Below, piece by piece: positions 25,153 through 32,797 of a DNA stretch of 64,000 nucleotides. The stretch is from Bacillota bacterium (GTDB lineage Bacteria; Bacillota; Bacilli; Paenibacillales; UBA4045). The position numbers and the translations under genes were made by a program. Under the pieces are notes generated by a model. It did not search any database, was not told the origin of the DNA, and was given only the letters and a program-made list of their open reading frames with translations. The stretch spans positions 68,955 through 132,954 of the forward strand of contig JAEZQY010000019.1 in assembly GCA_023441055.1 (NCBI GenBank), written 5' to 3'. Position 1 is the stretch's first letter, and the number at the start of each line of letters is the position of its first letter.

Positions 25153-26754
25153 TTACTTCACTCTGAACGTATGTCGCGCATACCTGCGAACGAGTGTCAG
25201 AGCGGAGATACCATAGATCAGAGTAAGCGAGAGAATGGTCCATGCGAGCACAGCTGGCGCAATGGTTACAACAAGGATGAACCCGCTAGCAGCGGAGATG
25301 ACCATATTCGTAATCCAATAGAATGGATTCTTGACATTCAGCTCGGTTGTGTAAGGCTGGAAGATATAGTACATGAATAGATGATGAATGCTGAAGAAGA
25401 GTGACAACGCCAGCGCACATCCCCACAGCAGGAGCAGCTCGGAAGCGGGCGCACCGCCAGCGGCGATAACAATGAACGTCAGCGAGTAGCAGAGCGCTGT
25501 ACTTGTCATGAGATTCAGCCCTGCAACCCGGAACAGACGGATGCGGAAGTGATGGTCCGCCGCATTCCGGTAGAAGCTGTAACGCATCAGACTGAGATCG
25601 CAATGATAGAACATAGCGCGGCAGGCGGGCTCCCCAATCGTCAGTAAACTCATGGTGATCGGCAGTATTCTGAGCGCGAATAGAACGCGATCAGTGAGGA
25701 TAGCGGTCTGCGCTTCATCCGCGAATAGCGCAAAGGCGATACCGGCAGCCCCGAGTGCGGCGATGATGAGCAGCCGCTTATAGATGGGCTTCACGAATAA
25801 GCTGCGGTGTCGGGCGAAGAACAGGGCATTCAGATAGCCGAAGCCTTCCCGATGTTCGTGCTTGCCCGTCTGCGCTGTCGTCTCATAATGACTCGCATCG
25901 GCAGAGATAGCGGTCTTCTGCGCATCCGACATCATCTGTCCGATGTTAAGCAGCGGATCGTCTCGCTTCGTCGCGGCGTCTACAATTGTGCGGTAATCAT
26001 CATAAAGAGCGAGTCGTGCTGCCGCATACAGGCCCGCAGCCGCTAGTAGAATAAGCACGAGCCACAGTAGCGGCAAGTCGCCGAGTACCCACATCTCTGG
26101 CCAGAGCAGGGGAGCGTAGGCCACACCGTAGCAGATTCCGATCGTCAGCCAGACGATTAGATTCTCCTTGACGAGCACGCGGCCCGTTCTCTCGAACAGC
26201 TTCAGATGGGCATATTCGCACAACACTCGCCATAGTGTCAGCGCCGCAGCCAGCACAGGCGATACCAGTATCGATGCATCCAGCAGGTAGAGGAAGACGG
26301 CCAGAACAGGGATGTAATAGAGGAAGTAGGTCACATAGCGATATAAGAGCGTCGTGCGCATGTAGACATCCGGCCGCATCCGCATAAGCTTGACCGCCAC
26401 ATACTTATCTCGATTGGGCTCAAGTATCTTCGCGCTGGACACGCCAGCGGCGATGAAGCTCAGCAGCAGATAGATGTGCAAGAACAGCGCAAGTCTATTC
26501 CCATCGGCAGGTGCATCACTAAAGGCAATGACCGTTGGCAAATACACCATCAATCCGAGGTAAGCGAATCGATTACCAACCCCCCACAGCACGTTGGCGA
26601 TCCAGGCTAAGATCGTGAATGCTTGCTTCCAAACGGGTATAGCGTAGATCGTATCCGGTATTCGCCTGCCAATGAGCGGGAGCTTGCTGGTATAGTACAG
26701 CAATCGGTTAACAGTCGAGGTTGTCCGGATTGCCAGCAGCGTTCTATTCATCAT
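25153..26754 (-). CDS. ABC transporter membrane protein (paired with upstream ATPase)
   Basis: A 533-residue polytopic protein with about ten hydrophobic segments in two groups separated by a hydrophilic stretch (about 265-315; DDYRTIVDAATKRDDPLLNI). I do not recognise a named permease family, but the gene overlaps the ATPase gene by about 10 bp and follows it on the same strand, which supports a two-component ABC exporter. Start candidates are ATG 26754 (chosen; AAGGA lies 7 bp before) and ATG 26760 or 26769. The end converges on the YesM gene with a 59-bp gap. Substrate unknown. Confidence 0.65.
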   Translation of the reverse strand: MMNRTLLAIRTTSTVNRLLYYTSKLPLIGRRIPDTIYAIPVWKQAFTILAWIANVLWGVGNRFAYLGLMVYLPTVIAFSDAPADGNRLALFLHIYLLLSFIAAGVSSAKILEPNRDKYVAVKLMRMRPDVYMRTTLLYRYVTYFLYYIPVLAVFLYLLDASILVSPVLAAALTLWRVLCEYAHLKLFERTGRVLVKENLIVWLTIGICYGVAYAPLLWPEMWVLGDLPLLWLVLILLAAAGLYAAARLALYDDYRTIVDAATKRDDPLLNIGQMMSDAQKTAISADASHYETTAQTGKHEHREGFGYLNALFFARHRSLFVKPIYKRLLIIAALGAAGIAFALFADEAQTAILTDRVLFALRILPITMSLLTIGEPACRAMFYHCDLSLMRYSFYRNAADHHFRIRLFRVAGLNLMTSTALCYSLTFIVIAAGGAPASELLLLWGCALALSLFFSIHHLFMYYIFQPYTTELNVKNPFYWITNMVISAASGFILVVTIAPAVLAWTILSLTLIYGISALTLVRRYARHTFRVK

Positions 26755-27460
26755 GGGCATGTCCTTCATCCTTCAGTAGTTCGATAACACGTTGCTCGAA
26801 TTCCGGCTGCTTGAGCAGCTCGGCAGGCACCTCGGATAGACGGCCGTTCGTAAGGACAACCAATTCATCGCATAGATCAGATGCCAGCTGTAGGATATGG
26901 GTAGAGAAGATCAGGATATGGTCCTGCTTCATCCGACGCAGCATATTCTTCATCTCAAGCGCGACGATCACATCGAATGAGGTTAGAGGCTCGTCAAGCA
27001 GGATGACGGGAGGCTTGGTGATGAGGAATAGCAGCATCTGAATCTTATTCTTCATACCGTGTGAGTAATTCTTAATGAGCCGATGCCGGTCCTCCTCAGA
27101 CATGCTCATCATGTCAAAATAGGAATCAATAGGCTCCATCGCCTGCAGCTTGTCCCGGTGAATATCCATGAAGAACTTCACGAATTCGTAACCGGTTAGG
27201 AACTCTGGCAGGATCGGCAGCGAGTATACATAGCCCACATCGTCCTCACGAAGCTCTCTTGTCGCACCGTTCACCTCGAGCAGTGCTTGTCCGCCGTCCA
27301 TCTTCATCTCACCGCTGAGGCAATTAAACAACGTCGTCTTACCGGCACCATTGCGTCCGAGCAGACCATAGATTTTCCCCTGTTCAAAATGATACCCAGC
27401 GCCACGAAGCACCTGTTTGTCGCCGAAGTTCTTCTTAATCTCATTCAGGATTAATTTCAA
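26744..27460 (-). CDS. ABC transporter ATP-binding protein
   Basis: A 238-residue ATPase with Walker A GLLGRNGAGKTTLFNCLSGE, a Q-loop region (DDVGYVYSLPILPEF), signature-like YSHGMKNKIQMLLFL, Walker B PPVILLDEPLTSFD and H-switch IFSTHILQLASD. The signature reads YSHGMKNK, a departure from LSGGQ that is common in ABC-2-type exporter ATPases. No ATG fits; TTG 27460 after GGGGGAA is the likely start, with TTG 27475 as alternative. It lies 34 bp downstream of the HemAT-like gene and overlaps the permease gene, so the three may be one operon. Confidence 0.82.
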   Translation of the reverse strand: MKLILNEIKKNFGDKQVLRGAGYHFEQGKIYGLLGRNGAGKTTLFNCLSGEMKMDGGQALLEVNGATRELREDDVGYVYSLPILPEFLTGYEFVKFFMDIHRDKLQAMEPIDSYFDMMSMSEEDRHRLIKNYSHGMKNKIQMLLFLITKPPVILLDEPLTSFDVIVALEMKNMLRRMKQDHILIFSTHILQLASDLCDELVVLTNGRLSEVPAELLKQPEFEQRVIELLKDEGHAHDE

Positions 27461-27494
27461 TACGAATTCCCCCAATCAGTAAGAAGCTGCCTAC

Positions 27495-28835
27495 TTATAA
27501 ATTCTGAGTGCTGGTATTCAATTCCTGCGTCCAATCGGCGACGCGATCTGTAGCTGTGCCGATTTCCTTAATAGCCATCACGAGCGATCCAACGTCCTCA
27601 CTGATCTTGGCAATATTGGCCAAGCTGTTATCGAGTGATCGCTTGATTTGCCCGAATACGACATTGGTCTCGGTAACCTCACGCTCGCCGAGTTCGGTTT
27701 GCTCCTGTACATGCTGCACAGCATCCGCAACTTGCTCTGTATGCATGCTGGACTGCTTAATGATCTTGCTAATCTGATTAACAGCATTCATAGTATCTGT
27801 GGATAACTTCTTGACCTCATCCGCAACAACGGAGAAGCCTCGTCCATGCTCGCCTGCTCTCGCGGCTTCAATAGCCGCGTTGAGCGAGAGCAGCTTAATC
27901 TGGCTTGATATACCGTCTACGATAGTGACGATCTTCTCTATCTGTGCAGAGGTTGTGACCAGCTTCCGGGTCCCCTCACTCATCGTCTGTGAGCTTGCCT
28001 GAATGGAATGGATCCGATCGCTAAGATGATCTAACTGGATGGCGCCTTGCTCAACTCGGCTATGAGAGTCGGCTGATTCGTCAGTCGTAGATTGGATAGC
28101 GTGATTCACAGACTCGCTAATAGCGATCAGTTCTTCTACTGAAGCGCTAGTCTGTTCGGCCAGAGCAGCCAGCCCTTCGGTTACATGGGCAATTGTACGC
28201 TTCAATTCTTCCTTGACCTGCTCGTTATGTAGTTCTCGCTCTTCGATATGCTTGCGCTCATAAGCCTCCAGCACGATCTGCTGCTCGAAATTGAGAAGCT
28301 TAGTAACGGTTTTATTCATCTTGAAGCTCATTTTCCGGTCAGGGAATTGGTTGACGATGATGGTAATAATCGCATTCTGCAGGTTTTGGAAGGCGACGAG
28401 ATACCACTTGGGTACTAGTCCGATTCGTTGGTGGACTTCGGCGATTCTAAGACGCTTGGCGATGTAGGCTTGATCGATCTGACCATTGAACATCTCCGTA
28501 ATATGCTGCCGCAACGTTCCCTTCAGTCGCTCGATTGTACTGTGTTCATTGATGATGGCTCTAAGTTCTTCGACGTCCAATAAGGACTTATAGAAGATGT
28601 CCATAATATCTGAGATATGATGTTCAATTAATGGGCGTATGGACCTGAGCATATTCAGATCCTCAACGGTCAGGTCAATAACCTTCAGTTGCAGCTGAAT
28701 GTCATGGTTATTATCCAGATTGATGAATCCGCCGCTTGCGTTCTCCTGGTATAACGGTAAGGAGTCGTGCTGCTGCTTGTCTGTGCGTGCTCTTCTGAAC
28801 AGTCCAGTTATCAGGTTGTTAGGGTGCTTGCTCAT
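27495..28835 (-). CDS. Globin-coupled methyl-accepting chemoreceptor (HemAT-like)
   Basis: The 446-residue soluble receptor has a protoglobin sensor (about residues 45-210) with the proximal heme histidine H135 in IAEVHQRIGLVPKWY, matching H123 of Bacillus subtilis HemAT. The rest is a methyl-accepting signalling coiled coil whose hairpin tip reads SLNAAIEAARAGEHGRGFSV followed by VADEVKKLS. There is no membrane segment. It should sense oxygen or another gas ligand and signal to CheA. Minus-strand TATAAT about 40 bp upstream of the ATG is a plausible -10. Downstream, after 34 bp, comes an ABC ATPase gene, an unusual neighbour. Confidence 0.9.
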   Translation of the reverse strand: MSKHPNNLITGLFRRARTDKQQHDSLPLYQENASGGFINLDNNHDIQLQLKVIDLTVEDLNMLRSIRPLIEHHISDIMDIFYKSLLDVEELRAIINEHSTIERLKGTLRQHITEMFNGQIDQAYIAKRLRIAEVHQRIGLVPKWYLVAFQNLQNAIITIIVNQFPDRKMSFKMNKTVTKLLNFEQQIVLEAYERKHIEERELHNEQVKEELKRTIAHVTEGLAALAEQTSASVEELIAISESVNHAIQSTTDESADSHSRVEQGAIQLDHLSDRIHSIQASSQTMSEGTRKLVTTSAQIEKIVTIVDGISSQIKLLSLNAAIEAARAGEHGRGFSVVADEVKKLSTDTMNAVNQISKIIKQSSMHTEQVADAVQHVQEQTELGEREVTETNVVFGQIKRSLDNSLANIAKISEDVGSLVMAIKEIGTATDRVADWTQELNTSTQNL

Positions 28836-28934
28836 AGTTGATCAGTCCTGTCTAATGATAGTTAAATTAATTATATACAATTATGAAGTCCGTATCATGT
28901 GCCAGCTGTGACAGATGATGAATTTACAATAAAT

Positions 28935-28980
28935 TAAGAAAAGAAGAAGAGGCCCTCTGTGCTAGCGCACGGTGGCCTCT
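28935..28980 (-). terminator. Terminator of the opuA operon
   Basis: On the minus strand AGAGGCC (28980-28974) pairs with GGCCTCT (28954-28948), with an inner GTGC/GCAC stem, and is followed by TCTTCTTTTCTT. It lies 35 bp after the binding-protein stop. Confidence 0.88.
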
Positions 28981-29014
28981 TAACAAGCGGATAAGTATCC
29001 GCTACGAGATGTGA

Positions 29015-29911
29015 TTATTCAATGCCTGCAAGCCATTCATTAACCTTCGCTTCGTTCTCCTCTACCCACTTCTTAGAGGCTTCCTCCTCAGACATGCCAG
29101 CTAGAATGTCGGCCATGACCGCTTCCATGTCGGCAGGTGTCCAGACGAACTGGTCGAGGAATTGATAAGCAACCGGTTGATCATCCTTCAGCCCCAGGCG
29201 CACGAGCGTATGAATCTGCTCATCACCACCATACACATTCAACGGGTCTTCCAGATACTTCAGGTCCATCTCCGCGAACATCCAGTGCGGTGTCCAGCCA
29301 GTGACGATAACCGGTTCCTGCTTCGCGTACGCATCCTGAAGCACAGTGGCCATCGCGGCGGAAGAGCTCTCTAGCAGCTTCCAGTTCGTCAGATCATATT
29401 GTTCGATCACCTGACTAGTGGCAGACATAATGCCGGCGCCTGGCTCGATCCCCGTTATGGTGAAGTTAACCGATTCGCCTACACCGTTCATCAGATCCTC
29501 GATCGAGTCAATTTCCATATAAGTGGGGACGACCAATCCAACCTTCGTGCCGTCCAGGTTAGGTCCGAGATCCTCGAACTTGTCCTTATTTGGTTCATAG
29601 TAGTTCTCACCATGCGTGCCGGGGAGCCATGCCGCGACCATCGCGTCCGCACTGCCGTCAGCAATGCCCACGTACATAGGGCCAGCGTCAACCTGCAGCA
29701 TCTTTACTTTATAGTTCAGCTTGCTCTCCAACACTTCCTTGACGACATTCGTGCTCGCGATTTCAGAATCCCAGGCTACATAAGCCAGCGTGATTTCTCT
29801 GGCCTTCCCGGTATCCTTGCCATCCCCATTATTATTCGTATTCGAACATCCAGCAATCACAAGCGCTCCAGCTAACAAAATAGATACAAATAAAACGATT
29901 TTTTTTCTCAA
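29015..29911 (-). CDS. opuAC: Glycine betaine/proline betaine-binding lipoprotein (OpuAC-like)
   Basis: The 298-residue protein starts with a lipoprotein signal ending LVIAGCSN (lipidated C22). The mature part is an OpuAC/ProX-type binding protein: REITLAYVAWDSEIASTNVV, VDAGPMYVGIADGSADAMVA and TGWTPHWMFAEMDLKYLEDP contain the tryptophans that line the betaine pocket. It is anchored on the outer face of the membrane and delivers osmoprotectant to the OpuAB permease encoded just upstream (9-bp gap). Expression is probably under the divergent GbsR-type regulator. Confidence 0.9.
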   Translation of the reverse strand: MRKKIVLFVSILLAGALVIAGCSNTNNNGDGKDTGKAREITLAYVAWDSEIASTNVVKEVLESKLNYKVKMLQVDAGPMYVGIADGSADAMVAAWLPGTHGENYYEPNKDKFEDLGPNLDGTKVGLVVPTYMEIDSIEDLMNGVGESVNFTITGIEPGAGIMSATSQVIEQYDLTNWKLLESSSAAMATVLQDAYAKQEPVIVTGWTPHWMFAEMDLKYLEDPLNVYGGDEQIHTLVRLGLKDDQPVAYQFLDQFVWTPADMEAVMADILAGMSEEEASKKWVEENEAKVNEWLAGIE

Positions 29912-29920
29912 TTTACTTCC

Positions 29921-30760
29921 TCATCCCTTCTTATTGTTCTTCTTCACAAGACTTTGTGTTAATCGGTCTAGAATGATGGCCAGTACAACGACAGCCAAGC
30001 CTGCCTCAACGCCGACCCCGGTCTTCGTCTGGGTAACTGCGCGGTACACGTCGGCGCCGACGCCTTGGGCGCCAATCATGGACGCGATGACGACCATAGA
30101 GAGCGAGAGCATAATCGTCTGGTTAATGCCCGCCATAATGGTGGGCACTGCAATCGGAAGCTGAAGCTTAATGAGCTTCTGCATCGGTGTAGAGCCGAAT
30201 GCGTCCGCCGCCTCAACCAGATCACTCGGCACCTGGCGAATCCCTAGGTTGGTTAAGCGGATCGTCGGTGGAATCGCGAAGATGACAGATGCGATGACAC
30301 CAGGCACGACACCTAGTGAGAAGAATGCGACAGCAGGCAGCAGGTACACGAATGCCGGCATCGTCTGCATGAAGTCCAGCACTGGCGTGACAATCTTCTG
30401 AACGGTGTTGCTCCTAGCGCATACGATGCCGAGTGGCACGCCTAGCACAATCGAGATGAGCGAGGCAACCAGCACAAGCGCCAATGTCTCCATGGTATTC
30501 GCCCAGTAGCCAAGATTGTAGACGAGCAGCAGTCCGAACAATGTGAACAGCGCGACTCTCGTTCTGGCAATCCAGAAGGCAAGCCCGGTGAAGATCAGAA
30601 TCATGACGATTGGCGGTAAGAGATTGAACAGATGCGCCAAGCCATTCACCGTGGAGCCGATTAACAGCTTAATACCGTCGAAGAGAGGCTCCGCATTCGT
30701 CTCTAGCCATGCTTCGATCGCTTCAACCCAGCGGCCTATCGGAAGTTTAGGGATATCCAT
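29921..30760 (-). CDS. opuAB: Glycine betaine ABC transporter permease (OpuAB-like)
   Basis: A 279-residue inner-membrane permease with the binding-protein-dependent transport motif VEAADAFGSTPMQKLIKLQL (EAA loop) around residues 195-215 and about six or seven hydrophobic helices. The N-terminal amphipathic part (LPIGRWVEAIEAWLETNAEP) is as in OpuAB/ProW. Its ATG overlaps the stop of the ATPase gene by one base (TAATG). It forms the membrane channel with the CBS-domain ATPase. Confidence 0.9.
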   Translation of the reverse strand: MDIPKLPIGRWVEAIEAWLETNAEPLFDGIKLLIGSTVNGLAHLFNLLPPIVMILIFTGLAFWIARTRVALFTLFGLLLVYNLGYWANTMETLALVLVASLISIVLGVPLGIVCARSNTVQKIVTPVLDFMQTMPAFVYLLPAVAFFSLGVVPGVIASVIFAIPPTIRLTNLGIRQVPSDLVEAADAFGSTPMQKLIKLQLPIAVPTIMAGINQTIMLSLSMVVIASMIGAQGVGADVYRAVTQTKTGVGVEAGLAVVVLAIILDRLTQSLVKKNNKKG

Positions 30761-31968
30761 TATGCTTCACCTGCTTCCGAGTGGGAGTTCCCGTTACCGT
30801 TCCCGTTCAAGGCTGCGAGGACGGCTCCACGGATGACGATGCCTAACAGCCGCTGATTCTCATCGACTACAGCTAATGGAATCTTGGCGGTGCTGACGAT
30901 GTCGAACACATCATTCACGTGTACATCCGGGGCCACTGTAGGGGTATCGCGGATGATGATGTCGGCTAAGTCCTTACCGGTCTTAACGGCTGCGGCAGAG
31001 TCTTCTGCGGTAACTACACCGACTAATTGACGCGCCTTATCCACCACATAGAGATTGGATATGCCACGTTCCCGCATAAGCTGCAGCGCCACCCGTGGTC
31101 CTCGGTCCATGGTGATCGTCTCCGCTCGTATCATCACATGAGCGACGGTCAGTACCTTGGATAAGTCCACATCTTCCACGAACCGTTCCACATACGCATC
31201 CGCAGGGTTTGTTAGAATCTCCTCTGGTGTTCCGATCTGGACGACCGAGCCATCCTTCATGAGCGCGATCCGGTCGCCGATGCGCAGCGCCTCGTCCAGG
31301 TCATGCGTGATGAAGATGATGGTCTTCTTCATGCTGGCTTGCAGCTCAACAAGTTCATCCTGCATATCCTTGCGAATGAGCGGGTCCAGCGCGCTGAATG
31401 CCTCATCCATGAGCAGAATGTCTGGGTCGTTAGCCAATCCGCGCGCCAGACCGACACGCTGCTGCATCCCGCCGCTTAACTCATGGGGGTAGCGATCCTC
31501 CAATCCGCCAAGACCGACGATCTTCAGTGTCTTGCTCGCGGTGGCGCGCCGCTCAGCCTTGGCAACGCCTTGAATTTCCAGACCGTATTCCACATTCTCG
31601 AGTACGGTGCGATGCGGGAACAAGGCGAAGTTCTGGAAGATCATACTGATCGTGTTCCGTCTGACTGCGCGGAGCTGCTCTGGGTTCATAACGACGATGT
31701 CTTCGCCATTAATAAGCACCTTGCCCGAGGTAGGCTCGATTAAACGATTCAAGAGTCGGACCAAGGTGGACTTCCCGCTGCCGGATAGACCCATAATCAC
31801 GAAGATTTCACCAGCTTCAATGGAGAAGCTGACACGATTTACGCCGACTGTCAGTTTTGTTTCCTTAGCGATCCGCTCCTTGGACCAACCTTGGTCGAGC
31901 AACGCATATGCCCGCTTCGGATCATGCCCGAACACCTTGGTCAACGATTGGACTTCTATGATCGCCAT
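30760..31968 (-). CDS. opuAA: Glycine betaine ABC transporter ATPase with CBS pair (OpuAA-like)
   Basis: The 402-residue ATPase has Walker A MGLSGSGKSTLVRLLNRL, signature ELSGGMQQRVGLARGL, Walker B ILLMDEAFSALDPL and the family-specific N-terminal YALLDQGWSKERIAKETKLT. Residues about 280-390 are two CBS domains, which in OpuA-type transporters respond to ionic strength or nucleotides. The frame is open to 32052, but the ATG at 31968 (MAIIEVQSLTKVFG) has AAGGGG in front and matches the family N-terminus. It heads an operon with the permease and binding protein. Confidence 0.92.
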   Translation of the reverse strand: MAIIEVQSLTKVFGHDPKRAYALLDQGWSKERIAKETKLTVGVNRVSFSIEAGEIFVIMGLSGSGKSTLVRLLNRLIEPTSGKVLINGEDIVVMNPEQLRAVRRNTISMIFQNFALFPHRTVLENVEYGLEIQGVAKAERRATASKTLKIVGLGGLEDRYPHELSGGMQQRVGLARGLANDPDILLMDEAFSALDPLIRKDMQDELVELQASMKKTIIFITHDLDEALRIGDRIALMKDGSVVQIGTPEEILTNPADAYVERFVEDVDLSKVLTVAHVMIRAETITMDRGPRVALQLMRERGISNLYVVDKARQLVGVVTAEDSAAAVKTGKDLADIIIRDTPTVAPDVHVNDVFDIVSTAKIPLAVVDENQRLLGIVIRGAVLAALNGNGNGNSHSEAGEA

Positions 31969-32058
31969 GTTGAAAAACCCCTTCCAAACCATACTTGCCT
32001 GAGCTGTAAATGCTACCTGCTTAGTGTAAACGGATGAACGAAATGGGGTCAAAGTGGA

Positions 32059-32072
32059 TATACGTCCGTATA
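32059..32072. promoter_or_regulatory. Dyad TATACG-TC-CGTATA in the opuA/gbsR divergent region
   Basis: A palindrome with 6-bp arms lies 90 bp upstream of the opuAA start, in the region where minus-strand promoter elements would be expected. It is a candidate operator for the divergent GbsR-type repressor; no other site of the same sequence is seen in the gap. Confidence 0.4.
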
Positions 32073-32236
32073 GTATGAACAGTTTTAACTTTACAAACTT
32101 ATAATACTGTATGCTCTGTATCCCTTACATTTCCTGCTACCTAGGATTCTTTACTTCTTATTGACTATTTTCTACAATGTGTATATGTGTTATACAAGCC
32201 CGTACGAATGCGTGCCAAGATAGGGAGTGTACGTTT

Positions 32237-32797
32237 ATGGTAAAGTTAGAAGGACTGAGTGAAGAGCAAGTTGCCAGGCTCAAGAAATCACGCCGCCGCG
32301 TGATCGAATCGATCGGCAATAACATGGATTTATACGGAGTTACCTTATCGATCGGCCACTTATATGGGAATATGTACTTCCATAATGGACCGGTTACACT
32401 GGATGATATGGGTGAACAGATGGGGCTTAGCAAGACGAGTATCAGTACAGGGATGCGCACGTTATCCGACCTCAAGATGATCGGTAAGGTGTGGGAGAAG
32501 GGTGCCCGTAAGGATCTGTACGAGGTGGAGCCGGATTGGCACCAGAACTTCGTGGATTACTTCTCGATTAAGTGGCGCAAGTCGATGGAGATGAATAAGC
32601 AATCCTTGATTAAGTCGATAGCGGAGATGAAGAAGCTTCGCGATGAGGATCCGGGTAACGAACAACTGATTGCATTGACGGATACCGATATTGCGAAGAT
32701 GACGAATGCTCTGCAATATTATAGATGGCTCGAGCGATTTATCGACTCCCTGGAATCAGGAGACATCTTCGAGTGGATTCCGAAGGAGTCGGATTAA
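32237..32797 (+). CDS. GbsR/OpcR-type MarR-fold transcriptional regulator
   Basis: The 186-residue protein begins MVKLEGLSEEQVARLKKSRR and has a winged helix with MGEQMGLSKTSISTGMRTLS as the recognition region, followed by a long helical tail. This matches the GbsR/OpcR group, which represses choline and glycine betaine uptake or synthesis genes in Bacillus. It is divergent from the opuA operon, supporting that role. AGGGAGTG at 32222-32229 sets ATG 32237; the frame is open from 32177. TTGACT at 32161 is a possible -35. The stop overlaps the end of the convergent flavoprotein gene by four bases. Confidence 0.85.
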   Translation: MVKLEGLSEEQVARLKKSRRRVIESIGNNMDLYGVTLSIGHLYGNMYFHNGPVTLDDMGEQMGLSKTSISTGMRTLSDLKMIGKVWEKGARKDLYEVEPDWHQNFVDYFSIKWRKSMEMNKQSLIKSIAEMKKLRDEDPGNEQLIALTDTDIAKMTNALQYYRWLERFIDSLESGDIFEWIPKESD

